From the NCBI GenBank assembly GCA_947168825.1, contig CAMVNH010000002.1:94457-158456 (forward strand): DNA of 64,000 nucleotides, in the 5' to 3' direction. This stretch comes from an uncultured Candidatus Saccharibacteria bacterium. Lineage in GTDB: Bacteria; Patescibacteriota; Saccharimonadia; Saccharimonadales; Saccharimonadaceae. The notes under the pieces are model-generated. The model saw nothing but the letters and a program-made list of their open reading frames with translations, was not told where the DNA came from and did not search any database. Of the stretch, positions 42,053 to 50,768 are shown in pieces (within the stretch, counting starts at the first letter, position 1; each line of letters starts with the position of its first letter). The position numbers and the translations under genes were made by a program.

Positions 42053-42907
42053 ATGCCAGAGTTGCCTGAGGTAGAAACTATTCGGCGTGGGTTGGATAGT
42101 TTTTGTTTGCACAAAAAGATTAAACAGGCAAAAATCTATTGTGAGAAATCTTTTATTGGACCGGTTGAGTTGGTGAATGGGACAGAGATTATCGCTTTTC
42201 GAAGGAAGGGGAAGGCCTTGCTGGTTGACCTTTCGAATGGAATAACGATGATGATACATCTGAGAATGACGGGGCAGTTGATTTGGGATGGGAAAGAGAG
42301 GTATGCAGCCGGGCATCCGAGCGAAAATTTTGTAGCAGAGTTGCCAAATAAACAAACGAGAGTTGAATTTGAAATTGAGGATGGAGTGCTGTATTTTAAT
42401 GATCAGAGGAAGTTTGGTTTTGTGAAGCTGATTCCGACGGGAGAGGTGGAACAGGACAGGTTTATTGCGAGTTTGGCACCTGAACCCTGGGATATGAAGG
42501 TAGAAGAATTGCAGGCGAAGTTAAAGAGACGAAAGGACTCGCCGATTAAAGCAGTAATTTTGGATCAGAAGGTGATTGCGGGGATTGGGAATATCTATGC
42601 GGATGAGGCTTTGTTTTTTGCAAAGATTCATCCAGGAAGAAAGGCGGGGAGTTTGAGTTCTAGTGAAGTGGCGGAATTGTTGAAAGGTGCGTGCGAAGTG
42701 ATGACAGCATCGATCGAGTCCGGTGGCTCCACGATGGCGACCTATGTGCGTGCGGATGGAACAAGAGGGAATTATTTGGAGAAGTTTGCGCAAGTTTTTC
42801 GGAGGGAAGGAAAGGAATGTCCAAGATGCGGAGCGGAGATTCTAAAAATTAAAGTGGGAGGGCGTGGTACGCATTTTTGTCCTGTGTGTCAGAAGGAGGG
42901 CTGCTGA
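42053..42907 (+). CDS. mutM: Formamidopyrimidine-DNA glycosylase
   Basis: MutM/Fpg removes 8-oxoguanine and nicks the strand. The N-terminal catalytic PELPEVETIRRGL, the conserved FRRKGKALLVDLSNG, MTGQL and FNDQRKFGFVKL, the helix-two-turn-helix IAGIGNIYADEALF and the C-terminal zinc finger CPRCGAEILKIKVGGRGTHF with CPVCQ are all present. The 284-residue length is normal. TATAAT ends seven bases before the ATG (leaderless). The stop overlaps the holA start (ATGA). Confidence 0.97.
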   Translation: MPELPEVETIRRGLDSFCLHKKIKQAKIYCEKSFIGPVELVNGTEIIAFRRKGKALLVDLSNGITMMIHLRMTGQLIWDGKERYAAGHPSENFVAELPNKQTRVEFEIEDGVLYFNDQRKFGFVKLIPTGEVEQDRFIASLAPEPWDMKVEELQAKLKRRKDSPIKAVILDQKVIAGIGNIYADEALFFAKIHPGRKAGSLSSSEVAELLKGACEVMTASIESGGSTMATYVRADGTRGNYLEKFAQVFRREGKECPRCGAEILKIKVGGRGTHFCPVCQKEGC

Positions 42908-43548
42908 TGATATATGTATATAAAGGTTCGGATCGGGCGGCGATAGCGGCGGAGGTTGCTAAAGTTTTAGGGAATGATTATGAAATTTTTGAAGGAGAAA
43001 ATTTAGGCGTTCAGGAGTTGATGAATATTTTTTGTGGTACATCTTTGTTCGGGGAAAAGCGACGAATCTTGATAAAGGATTTGACGCCGGCACCAAAGAA
43101 GGGTGACGATGATAAAAAGGCGAGAGTAGATTTTTATGAAAAAATGGAAGAATATGTTGATACGCAGCATACGATAGTAATTTGGGAAAGTTATACAACG
43201 CAGAAAGCATCTTATAAGAAATTCGTAAAGTTAAAGAACGTAACGGAAAAGAAATTCGAGAAAACGAAGCCCATTGATTCACGGAAAGTTTTCGACGTTA
43301 TGGATGTTGCATATCGAGATGGTCGGAGGGCGGTCCAGATACTCAATGAGATAAAGGGCGAGAATGACCCGTACATGTTTTTTGGATTGATGGCTAGCCA
43401 GGCAATACGAAAATATGGTTTATCGGCAGGGGAAAAAGAAAAGAGAGTTCTTGTCGAACTCTCTCAGTTGGATATGCAGATGAAATCTGTAAATATCGAG
43501 CCGTGGGCACTTATTTCGTCGTTTTTGCTGCGGCTTTCTTCGTTGTAG
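42907..43548 (+). CDS. holA: DNA polymerase III delta subunit (HolA-like, short)
   Basis: Delta opens the sliding clamp in the clamp loader. The protein begins MIYVYKGSDRAAIAAEVAKV and contains EGENLGVQELMNIFCGTSLF with GEKRRILIKDL, the usual start of HolA domain I, and a C-terminal helical domain with DPYMFFGLMASQAIRKYGLS. At 213 residues it is about 100 shorter than Firmicutes delta. AAGGAGG at 42894-42900 and the ATGA overlap with mutM fix the start. It overlaps the convergent rpsT by 38 bases. Confidence 0.85.
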   Translation: MIYVYKGSDRAAIAAEVAKVLGNDYEIFEGENLGVQELMNIFCGTSLFGEKRRILIKDLTPAPKKGDDDKKARVDFYEKMEEYVDTQHTIVIWESYTTQKASYKKFVKLKNVTEKKFEKTKPIDSRKVFDVMDVAYRDGRRAVQILNEIKGENDPYMFFGLMASQAIRKYGLSAGEKEKRVLVELSQLDMQMKSVNIEPWALISSFLLRLSSL

Positions 43549-43825
43549 TTTTCTTTGCGGCAGCTTTCTTTGCGGCTGGTTTGGCACCAGCGGCCTTAGC
43601 GATTTTTGCTAAATTAGCCTTACGGCGAGAAGCAGTGTTTTTCTTGATCAAGCCTTTTTTGGCAGCTTTGTCGTATTCAGACTGAATCTTACGCATGTTC
43701 TCGGCGGTAGGATTAGCTTTGAAGGTTTTAAGGGCGGCTTTGATAGCTTTCTTAATTTCTTTATTATGCTCAGTGCGTTTGACACTCTGGCGAGCAGCTT
43801 TTTTCGCGGATTTAATAATCGGCAT
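43511..43825 (-). CDS. rpsT: 30S ribosomal protein bS20
   Basis: This is a small basic protein binding the 5' domain of 16S rRNA during early assembly. It begins MPIIKSAKKAARQSVKRTEH and keeps the SRRKANLAKI helix. A C-terminal Ala/Lys/Thr-rich tail extends about 20 residues beyond typical bS20. Its 3' end overlaps the end of holA on the other strand by 38 bases. The leader is about 30 nt without a clear SD site. Confidence 0.97.
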   Translation of the reverse strand: MPIIKSAKKAARQSVKRTEHNKEIKKAIKAALKTFKANPTAENMRKIQSEYDKAAKKGLIKKNTASRRKANLAKIAKAAGAKPAAKKAAAKKTTTKKAAAKTTK

Positions 43826-43998
43826 TGATTTTCCTATCAGATTAAATTATATTAACTTTCGTATAATTATATACCTATTAGGCGATTTTGTAAAGGAGTT
43901 TTGAGGGGAAAGTTGAAAAAAGTAAAAAAAGTTGAGAAAAATGTTGATTTTCTATAATAGTTATGTTAAAATGACCCTAGAAATAGGCGAAAATAAAA

Positions 43999-45534
43999 AT
44001 GCAGAAAAATACGAATGACCCAATTAACGCAGTAGTTAGCAAGATAGAAGATGCTAGCAGTATTTTGGTAGCAGTATCGAAAGAGCCTACGATGGATGAG
44101 CTTTCGGCGGCTTTGGGTCTTACGGCAATGTTAGACGGAATGGGGAAACATGCGACGGCAATTTATTCGGGAGAGGTACCAGATTCGTTGCAATTCCTGG
44201 AGCCAGAAAAGATTTTCGAGAAAGATACAAACAGTTTACAAGATTTTATTATCGCACTAAACAAAGATAAGGCTGACCATTTGCGCTATAAGATTGACGG
44301 TGATTATGTGAAAATATTTATCACTCCTTATAGGACGACGATAGACGAGAATGATTTTGAGTTTTCGCATGGAGATTTTAATATTGATCTTGTGATTACA
44401 CTTGGGGTACCAGAGGTAGATGATTTGGACACTGCACTCTATGACCATGGGAAGATTTTGCATGATTCCGACTCAATTAGTATAACTGATAATATTCCAG
44501 GAAAATTTGGGGAGATTCAGTGGGCTGACCCTTCAATGTCTTCGGTTTCTGAGATGGTTGCAAATTTGGCATTTACACTGCGTGATAAGGTAAAAATGAC
44601 GAAGACGGTGGCAACAGCACTTTTGACCGGTATTGTAGCTAATACATCGCGTTTCTTGAATGAGAGAACTACACCGAAGACGATGGATGTTGCGGCAAAA
44701 TTAATGCAGGCGGGGGCAAACCAGCAGTTGATTTCTTCGAATCTAGAGGATGCTTTGTCTGAAGGTGGGCTAACGATTAGCAAGGAAGAACCAGAGGAAG
44801 AGCATAGTGGTGAGCTAAATATTAATAACGATATTTCAGCGGAACAACAGCTTGATCAGATGATTTCTCAACCGCAAGCTGACGTGATGACAGAGCTGCA
44901 GCAGGCATCTGAGCAGACTCTGCCGGAGCCAGCTCCTGAACCAGTTCCTGAACCAGTCTTTGAGCAGACTCCACCAGAGCCAGTTTCGGAGCTGGTCTAT
45001 GAGATGCCGAAAGATTATGGGCAGATGATGGAAGAAGCTTTGGCAGAGCCGTTACCAAATCCAGCAGCGCAAGCGGCGCCAATGGCACCAACGGGGCCAG
45101 AGTTAAACCATATTCCGGAGATGGACTATGTACCACATGCGGCTACGACACCAGTAGAGGTGCCAAAGATGGGGAACGAGTTTTTGACGACACAGCCAGG
45201 GGCTGGACCGGTGAATATGATGCCACAGATGCAGCCGGTACAGCCAGTACAACCAGAGCAACCAATGCCAACAGTAGCACCAGTGCAGGCGGCGCCAACA
45301 GCTAAAATGCCATTGCCGCAGTCTGATGTACAGTTGCCGCCTCCGCTGATGCCGCCGGTATCAAGTGCGCCGATTATGCCAGAATCACCGAGCGCAGAAC
45401 AGATGCAGATACCGACACAGACTCCAGAAGTGCCTACGGTCGCACAACCGATTAATTCAGTGCAGCCGGGACAAACAGTTTCGCAGCTCGAGCAAGCGAA
45501 TGATCCTGGTGCGTTCAAGATTCCAGGAATGTAA
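43999..45534 (+). CDS. Degenerate DHH-family protein with disordered C-terminus
   Basis: Residues 1-260 follow the DHH phosphoesterase (NrnA-like) fold: ILVAVSKEPTMDELSAALGL in the position of the metal-binding HxxPDxDA motif, and VITLGVPEVDDLDTALYDHG where the DHH triad normally stands. SVSEMVANLAFTLRDKVKMT and ATALLTGIVANTSRF match later helices. Key metal ligands are lost, so catalysis is doubtful. Residues 290-511 are Pro/Gln/Glu/Met-rich and low in complexity, probably disordered. The gene stands alone, has no SD site, and ends next to convergent truB. It may be a structural or binding protein specific to this lineage. Confidence 0.78.
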   Translation: MQKNTNDPINAVVSKIEDASSILVAVSKEPTMDELSAALGLTAMLDGMGKHATAIYSGEVPDSLQFLEPEKIFEKDTNSLQDFIIALNKDKADHLRYKIDGDYVKIFITPYRTTIDENDFEFSHGDFNIDLVITLGVPEVDDLDTALYDHGKILHDSDSISITDNIPGKFGEIQWADPSMSSVSEMVANLAFTLRDKVKMTKTVATALLTGIVANTSRFLNERTTPKTMDVAAKLMQAGANQQLISSNLEDALSEGGLTISKEEPEEEHSGELNINNDISAEQQLDQMISQPQADVMTELQQASEQTLPEPAPEPVPEPVFEQTPPEPVSELVYEMPKDYGQMMEEALAEPLPNPAAQAAPMAPTGPELNHIPEMDYVPHAATTPVEVPKMGNEFLTTQPGAGPVNMMPQMQPVQPVQPEQPMPTVAPVQAAPTAKMPLPQSDVQLPPPLMPPVSSAPIMPESPSAEQMQIPTQTPEVPTVAQPINSVQPGQTVSQLEQANDPGAFKIPGM

Positions 45535-46239
45535 TTAATCTTTGATACTGAAGTCAGATAAAGAGAGGGCGTTTTTGATGTCGTAGTTGCCAATTTTAAG
45601 GCGACTGAGAGTAGTGAGATAAGCGCCAGTGTTGAGTTTTTTACCGATATCTTCGGCAAGAGTCCGGATGTAGGTGCCGCTTGATACGTGACAGCGAATT
45701 TTTAAAGTTGGGTAAGAGTAATCTAGGAGTTCGAGCGAGTAAACGGTGATTTTACGGGGTTCAAGTTTGACTTCTTGGCCCTTTCTGGCGAGATCATAGG
45801 CGCGATGGCCATTTATTTTGATTGCAGAGAAGGCAGGTGGGGTTTGGTATTGCTCGCCTTTGAAAGATTCTAGTACCTGTAATACGGAAGATGTATCGGG
45901 GATAATGGGTCCCGTGAGACTCTGAAAATCTTCGATGATGCCTTCTGGGTCGCCAGTGGTTGAAATTTTGCCAAGATGGAGTATAGCGTCGTAGACTTTG
46001 TCGTGTTTTAGGAAATCTTGGCAGTATTTTGTACATTTGCCACACATGAGGATCAAGAGGCCGGTAGCGAAGGGATCTAATGTACCAGTATGACCGACTT
46101 TAACTTTTTTGCCGGCTTTTTGACTGAGGACTCGACGGATGCGAGCGACAACGCCGAAAGAAGTCATGTTCTCTGGTTTATCGATAAGAATCATGCCATC
46201 GGTAAAATCTGAATCTGGGGTGATTTTGGGAATTTCCAT
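45535..46239 (-). CDS. truB: tRNA pseudouridine55 synthase TruB
   Basis: TruB makes pseudouridine 55 in the T loop of tRNAs. The catalytic Asp sits in VGHTGTLDPFATGLLIL (about residue 52), preceded by GMILIDKPENMTSFGVVARI; ALDLxGxGxR-type residues YQTPPAFSAIKINGHRAYDLA and SGTYIRTLAEDIG follow. At 234 residues it lacks a C-terminal PUA domain. TATAAT ends six bases before the ATG (leaderless), back to back with the 46272 gene. Confidence 0.96.
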   Translation of the reverse strand: MEIPKITPDSDFTDGMILIDKPENMTSFGVVARIRRVLSQKAGKKVKVGHTGTLDPFATGLLILMCGKCTKYCQDFLKHDKVYDAILHLGKISTTGDPEGIIEDFQSLTGPIIPDTSSVLQVLESFKGEQYQTPPAFSAIKINGHRAYDLARKGQEVKLEPRKITVYSLELLDYSYPTLKIRCHVSSGTYIRTLAEDIGKKLNTGAYLTTLSRLKIGNYDIKNALSLSDFSIKD

Positions 46240-46271
46240 GTATACATTATAGCATGTGTTATAATGAGCTT
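46240..46271. promoter_or_regulatory. Back-to-back leaderless promoters (32 bp)
   Basis: Minus TATAAT at 46246-46251 serves truB, and plus TATAAT at 46260-46265 serves the coiled-coil gene; both end six bases from their ATG. The two -10 boxes lie only eight bases apart, so the polymerases probably exclude each other. Confidence 0.72.
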
Positions 46272-47096
46272 ATGGATAACAAGGTTGCGGAAAAAATACA
46301 GGGTGGCAGTAAAGAAACGAAGTGGGATGCGCTGAAGACGACGAAAGAGCTCACACCTGACGAGATTATCGCGCGGAGGGAGCGGAATTTTGGGAAACTT
46401 CCGGAGGAAAAGAAGAGTGTTGAGAAACCGAAGGAAGCGAAGAACGATGTGGAGAAGCTAGTAGAAAAGAAGTCGATAGGGAAGGCCACGGAGGCCCTGA
46501 TGGAGCTTGAAGACGTAATGGCGGACCCAGAATGGCAGAAGCCGAAGGTTGAGTTATTTAATTTTGATCAGAAATCTGAAATTGATAAAGATAAGATAAC
46601 TTACCCGGTTAAGGGGGATAAATTGGCGGCAGTGCCGAGAGAAAAAGCGATCTGGAGTTTTATGAATCAGGTGCATGAAGCGAAGACAATAGATGATTTT
46701 CAGGCGGCAAATATGTTGGCGAACACAAGGTTGACAGAGCTTGAGGGTGAGCTAGTCGAGTTTAAAGATGATGAAGAGGCTTTGCGGGACGTCGAAGAAG
46801 AAATTGCACAGATTAAAGATTTTCGTGAGAATCCGGCGTATAAGATGAAAGAAACTGGTTTTGCGGTGGAGGGGTTGGCGAAACGGGTAGATAAGGACCA
46901 GAAATTGCTGGCTGAAGTCAGGCACCAGTACACTGAAGCGCGGAAGGGTGGTCCGTTTAAGCGATTGATGAATAGAATGAAGATTCATGAGGCGAAAGAG
47001 AGAATGGCCTGGACGGAGCGAAGACTGGAGCAGGAAAAGAGTGATTTGAAATTGAAGCAGGCAGAGTTAGATGAATTTGTAAAGGTGGCGGCTTAG
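46272..47096 (+). CDS. Charged coiled-coil protein of unknown function (274 aa)
   Basis: This highly charged, Lys/Glu-rich and almost wholly helical protein contains long coiled-coil segments (about residues 135-175 and 190-270) and a disordered N-terminal third. It has no signal peptide or membrane segment. The ATG at 46272 is fixed by the TATAAT six bases upstream. It lies just upstream of rpsO, which has its own promoter. The composition resembles that of the Lys/Glu-rich N-terminus of the 7896-9710 protein, but no family is recognised. Confidence 0.75.
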   Translation: MDNKVAEKIQGGSKETKWDALKTTKELTPDEIIARRERNFGKLPEEKKSVEKPKEAKNDVEKLVEKKSIGKATEALMELEDVMADPEWQKPKVELFNFDQKSEIDKDKITYPVKGDKLAAVPREKAIWSFMNQVHEAKTIDDFQAANMLANTRLTELEGELVEFKDDEEALRDVEEEIAQIKDFRENPAYKMKETGFAVEGLAKRVDKDQKLLAEVRHQYTEARKGGPFKRLMNRMKIHEAKERMAWTERRLEQEKSDLKLKQAELDEFVKVAA

Positions 47097-47134
47097 GGTT
47101 GTAGTTTTTGGCCTCTTGTGTTATAATGGGGCAC

Positions 47135-47401
47135 ATGATTACTAAAGAGAATAAACAGAAGGCGATTGCTAAGCTTGCGCGTAGCAAAAACGATGTTGGA
47201 TCTCCAGAGGTCCAGGTTGCGATTCTCACCGAACGTATCAAGGAAGTGACGGAGCATGTCAAGCAGAACAAGCATGACTTTATGGCTCGTCGCGGTTTGA
47301 TGCAGATGGTAGGGAAGCGCAAGCGTCTTTTGAAGTACCTCGAGCGTACAGACTTTGAGAAATACAAAGATACTGTCGCGAAATGTGGTCTTCGCAAATA
47401 A
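47135..47401 (+). CDS. rpsO: 30S ribosomal protein uS15
   Basis: uS15 binds the central domain of 16S rRNA. The 88 residues contain the family core: DVGSPEVQVAILTERIKEVT, HVKQNKHDFMARRGLMQMVG and KRKRLLKYLERTDFEKYK. The ATG at 47135 is chosen over an upstream GTG-type start because TATAAT (47122-47127) ends seven bases before it. It is followed by a strong terminator shared with the convergent alarmone synthetase gene. Confidence 0.98.
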   Translation: MITKENKQKAIAKLARSKNDVGSPEVQVAILTERIKEVTEHVKQNKHDFMARRGLMQMVGKRKRLLKYLERTDFEKYKDTVAKCGLRK

Positions 47402-47452
47402 GCCCTTCGACATCGGCTCGGTCGCGAATCGTGTTCCGACTTGGTCGCATGA

Positions 47453-47480
47453 AAAAAGCCCCTTTTACGAGGGGCTTTTT
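47453..47480. terminator. Bidirectional terminator between rpsO and the alarmone synthetase
   Basis: AAAAGCCCC pairs with GGGGCTTTT, with T runs on both strands. The stop codon of the minus-strand gene lies inside the hairpin. Confidence 0.9.
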
Positions 47481-48100
47481 AAGGTGCTAAGAGTAGTTGA
47501 CATTCCGTCGCGGAGTTCCATGATTTTCTTGTCGAATTCGATAAGGAAATCGGCAGCCTCTTTGAACATGTCCTGCATTTCGGGTGTTTGTGAGCTACCC
47601 TTGTATTGCAGAAGGTGTTCGCGCTTTGCCCAGAGATTCATGGCACCGGTGCGAATTTGGATTTCTACCGGAATAAGTTTGGACTTGCCAGCGTAGATCA
47701 TGATTAGGGCTGTAAGATGTAGGCTTTGGTAGCCGTTTTCCTTTGGCTTTTCCACGTAGTCTTTTACGCAGGCGATATTAAAATCGCGCTGTTTGGAGAT
47801 CTCATCCGCAATGTCGTAGATATTATCCACGAATGGGGTGATGATTCGAATACCAGCCACATCCTTGACATTCTCCTTGATCGAATCAATGCTTAGTTCG
47901 TATCCACGCACTTCGCATTTCCTTACGACGCTTTCAAATGTCTTGATCCGACCTTTCATAGATTCGAAAGGATCGTATAACTCTTCTTCTACGTTGATCT
48001 GTTCCTGCAGATTCTCAAGCTGTGCTTTCATCAAGCGCAGTGCGAAGCTGCACTCTTTTGCGTATTCCTCATACTCTTCTCTTAATTTTTCCATGTCCAT
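47465..48100 (-). CDS. Small alarmone synthetase (RelQ/YjbM-like)
   Basis: This 211-residue single-domain (p)ppGpp synthetase acts in the cytosol. The RelA/SpoT core is clear: MKGRIKTFESVVRK, DVAGIRIITPFVDNIYDIAD, KDYVEKPKENGYQSLHLTAL, and PVEIQIRTGAMNLWAKREHL. No hydrolase, TGS or ACT domain is present. The ATG at 48100 is eight bases after AGGAGGTG; an upstream GTG lies within the SD itself. The gene uses a near-consensus promoter (48164-48192) with a structured leader of about 65 nt. This would give the cell a transcriptionally controlled stringent signal. Confidence 0.93.
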   Translation of the reverse strand: MDMEKLREEYEEYAKECSFALRLMKAQLENLQEQINVEEELYDPFESMKGRIKTFESVVRKCEVRGYELSIDSIKENVKDVAGIRIITPFVDNIYDIADEISKQRDFNIACVKDYVEKPKENGYQSLHLTALIMIYAGKSKLIPVEIQIRTGAMNLWAKREHLLQYKGSSQTPEMQDMFKEAADFLIEFDKKIMELRDGMSTTLSTLKSPS

Positions 48101-48163
48101 ATATTCCACCTCCTATATATGTTTGGACAACAGGAAACCATGAGCAGTATGCTCATCTTGTCT

Positions 48164-48205
48164 ATTATAGCATACTTTGACGAAAAAGTCAATATTTGTT
48201 ATAAT
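48164..48205. promoter_or_regulatory. Divergent promoters with interlocking -35 boxes
   Basis: Minus: TTGACT (48187-48192), 17 bases, TATAAT (48164-48169), for the alarmone synthetase. Plus: TTGACG (48177-48182), 17 bases, TATAAT (48200-48205), for pnp. Each -35 lies inside the spacer of the other promoter, so they must compete. Confidence 0.85.
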
Positions 48206-48299
48206 AAATATAACACAAATAACAGGGAAGACGGCAGATATGTGTGCTTAACTGAGGTTGAGAACAGATACCTGAAGTTTTCCCGGAAAGGTATTTTTC

Positions 48300-50489
48300 A
48301 TGGAAATTATTAACCCGATGGGGAAGAAAACAACTAGTGTGGCAACAGAATGGTGCGGACGTGAGCTATCACTAGAGGTGAACCGAGTTGGTTTCCGGAC
48401 GACTTCTTCGGTGCTGGTACGCTATGGTGATACCGTGGTGCTTGGTTCGGTGGTGGTCGGAAACAAGCCGGTGGTGCAGGATTTCTTCCCGCTATCGATC
48501 GATTATGAAGAAAAATTTTATGCGGCGGGACGGATTCCGGGTTCGCGGTTTATTAAGCGTGAAGGGAAACCTTCAGATAATGCAGTGCTTGTAGGACGTT
48601 TGATCGACCGTCCGATTCGTCCGTTGTTTCCAAAGGGTTATCGCCAGGAAGTACAGGTCGTGACGACAGTGCTTTCGATGGACCCAGATTTTCGTCCGGA
48701 TTGTGTGGCGATGGTGGCAGCTTCGGCAGCTTTGATGAACGCGGGCGTGCCGTTTGATGGACCGGTTGCGGGGGTGCGTATCGGGCGCGTGAATGGGGAG
48801 TTTAAGGCGTTCTTGACCGCTGAGGAGCGGGAGGCTTCGGACCTTGACCTCGTGGTAGCATGCCGCAATGGTAAGGTGATGATGGTTGAGGCTGGCGCGA
48901 AAGAAGTGCCGGAAGAGGTGATTATCGAGGCGATGCGCTGGGCGGTAGAGAACACAAAGCCGGCGTTAGAGCTCCAAGAACAGTTGAGAGAAGTGGTGAA
49001 GCCGGTGGAACAGGAATATGAATTAGTCTTGCCGGATGAGTCAATTCAAGAAAAGGTGGACGCTTGGACCGCTAAGCATTTTGGTGCGCACGGTGAAAAT
49101 GTGCGTGGAAATGTGATGGAGCGGGCAAAGATTTGTGAAGAGATGATGGCCGAGATGGATAAGGAGTTTGCTGAGGAGCTCGGTGAGGGGGAGACTCCAG
49201 AGGAGAAGACCGCAGATTATGACGAGCGTTTGAAGGCAGAATATGACGAGGCGTTTACGCTGTCCTTGCACAAAGAGGTGCGGCGATCAATCGTGGAAGA
49301 TGGGGTGCGTCCGGATGGACGTGCACTTACCGAGGTAAGACCTTTGTCATCGCAGGTTTCGATTTTGCCACGAACACATGGTTCTTCGCTGTTTACGCGT
49401 GGTGTAACACAGGCAATGAATATCGTGACATTGGCGCCACTATCGTTCTCGCAGTTGATTGACACGATGGAAGTAGAAGATGGAACGCGTCGTTACATGC
49501 ACTTCTATAATGCGCCGTCTTATACGGTTGGTGAGACTGGTCGTCTTGGTTCGCCAGGGCGCCGCGAAGTGGGACATGGTTATCTTGCGGAGAGAGCGCT
49601 GTCGGCGGTGTTGCCTTCGGAAGAAGATTTTCCATACGCGATTCGTTCGGTGACCGAGATTATGTCGCAGAATGGTTCGACTTCGATGGCGGCGACTTGT
49701 TCTTCGTGTCTCGCGCTCATGGATGCGGGCGTGCCTTTGAAGCGTCCAGTTTCTGGCGTAGCGATGGGGCTAATGATGGATGTGCCGAAGGGTACGGAAA
49801 TCACTGCGGCTGATGTTGATAAGGCTTATACACTAACTGACCTGATGGATGCGGAAGATTTTGCTGGCGATATGGACTTTAAGGTGACCGGTACAACCGA
49901 GGGTGTGACGGCACTACAAATGGATATGAAGGTGCATGGTTTGCCGGTAGATGTGCTTGAGAAGGCGATTAAACAGTCGCACGAAGGTCGAATGTTTATT
50001 CTAAATCATATGCTTTCGGTGATTTCTGGCCCACGCGACAAGATTTCTTCGCTTGCGCCACAAATTGAAAAAGTGAAGATTAATCCGGATAAAATCGGTG
50101 CAGTCATCGGTAAAGGTGGAGAGATGATTAATAAAATCACGACCGAGACGGGTGCGCAGGTAGATATTTCGGATGACGGGCTGGTGACGATTGCGGGGAA
50201 CAACCCAGAAGGAATTGCGAAGGCGGTTGAGTGGGTTAAGAGCCTGACCGAAGAGCCGGAAGTAGGGAAGATTTATACCGGTAAAGTTGTGTCGATTAAG
50301 GACTTTGGTGCGTTCGTGAATATTATGCCGGGGATTGATGGGATGTTACATGTTTCGCAGATTGCCGACAAGCGTGTCGAAAAAGTTAGCGATGTTCTTT
50401 CGGTTGGTCAAGAGGTGCGAGTGAAGCTAGTAGCAATCGATGACCGGGGTAAGCTTTCGCTTTCGATGAAGGGTGTCGACCAGAATTAA
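48300..50489 (+). CDS. pnp: Polynucleotide phosphorylase
   Basis: PNPase degrades RNA 3'-5' with phosphate. Two RNase PH domains (about residues 10-215 and 310-540) are joined by a helical linker; GSSLFTRGVTQAMNIVTLAP and VMDAGVPLKRPVSGVAMGL mark the catalytic second copy. The KH domain has IGAVIGKGGEMINKI (about 600), and the S1 domain carries GKVVSIKDFGAFVNIMPGID. The length of 729 is slightly over average. The leader of about 90 nt can fold and has no strong SD, which may allow autoregulation as in other bacteria. It diverges from the alarmone synthetase gene. Confidence 0.98.
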   Translation: MEIINPMGKKTTSVATEWCGRELSLEVNRVGFRTTSSVLVRYGDTVVLGSVVVGNKPVVQDFFPLSIDYEEKFYAAGRIPGSRFIKREGKPSDNAVLVGRLIDRPIRPLFPKGYRQEVQVVTTVLSMDPDFRPDCVAMVAASAALMNAGVPFDGPVAGVRIGRVNGEFKAFLTAEEREASDLDLVVACRNGKVMMVEAGAKEVPEEVIIEAMRWAVENTKPALELQEQLREVVKPVEQEYELVLPDESIQEKVDAWTAKHFGAHGENVRGNVMERAKICEEMMAEMDKEFAEELGEGETPEEKTADYDERLKAEYDEAFTLSLHKEVRRSIVEDGVRPDGRALTEVRPLSSQVSILPRTHGSSLFTRGVTQAMNIVTLAPLSFSQLIDTMEVEDGTRRYMHFYNAPSYTVGETGRLGSPGRREVGHGYLAERALSAVLPSEEDFPYAIRSVTEIMSQNGSTSMAATCSSCLALMDAGVPLKRPVSGVAMGLMMDVPKGTEITAADVDKAYTLTDLMDAEDFAGDMDFKVTGTTEGVTALQMDMKVHGLPVDVLEKAIKQSHEGRMFILNHMLSVISGPRDKISSLAPQIEKVKINPDKIGAVIGKGGEMINKITTETGAQVDISDDGLVTIAGNNPEGIAKAVEWVKSLTEEPEVGKIYTGKVVSIKDFGAFVNIMPGIDGMLHVSQIADKRVEKVSDVLSVGQEVRVKLVAIDDRGKLSLSMKGVDQN

Positions 50490-50497
50490 GAAGCTAC

Positions 50498-50562
50498 TGC
50501 TTGTAATTTTTTCAAAATTTGCTATATAATCGCTCTGTGTTGGCGCACTTTGGCGTTCAACA
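50498..50562 (+). promoter_or_regulatory. Promoter-leader element, copy B
   Basis: This 65-nt block differs from 3657-3721 (minus) at only three positions. It has TTGTAA, TATATAAT and the leader hairpin GTTGGCGC/GCGTTCAAC. It drives the small peptide gene at 50663. Confidence 0.8.
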
Positions 50563-50662
50563 AGATGAAATCTCTGGGTGGGAAACCACTTTCTGACTGC
50601 GAGGGGGTTTCATTGAACAGCTATTCTAGGTACGCTAGAAACCTCTAGAAAGGAGGAAGTCT

Positions 50663-50743
50663 ATGAGTTTGACTCTGAAATTATTTCGTCTCAGACTTAC
50701 GCTCACCCTTACTAAGGTGAAAGCCAAAAAATCTAGTCGCTAG
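50663..50743 (+). CDS. 26-residue basic peptide on a structured mRNA
   Basis: The ATG follows GAAAGGAGG by seven bases, an excellent site. The peptide alternates hydrophobic and basic or Thr residues (MSLTLKLFRLRLTLTLTKVK) and ends in KSSR, so it could form an amphipathic strand or helix. The mRNA has a promoter (50498-50562), a leader with GTGG-GAAA-CCAC and a long ATGAAA/TTTCAT pairing, a 12-bp perfect GCAA-loop hairpin across the stop codon (50731-50758) and a terminator. It resembles the build of type I toxin or regulatory peptide genes, but no antisense RNA is evident. No homology is recognised. Confidence 0.65.
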   Translation: MSLTLKLFRLRLTLTLTKVKAKKSSR

Positions 50744-50758
50744 CAATAGCGACTAGAT
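50731..50758 (+). other. Perfect 12-bp hairpin over the stop codon
   Basis: ATCTAGTCGCTA pairs with TAGCGACTAGAT around GCAA, a GNRA-type tetraloop. The TAG stop at 50741-50743 lies at the top of the stem. There is no T run, so this is not itself a terminator. Confidence 0.85.
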
Positions 50759-50768
50759 ACCAACACAA

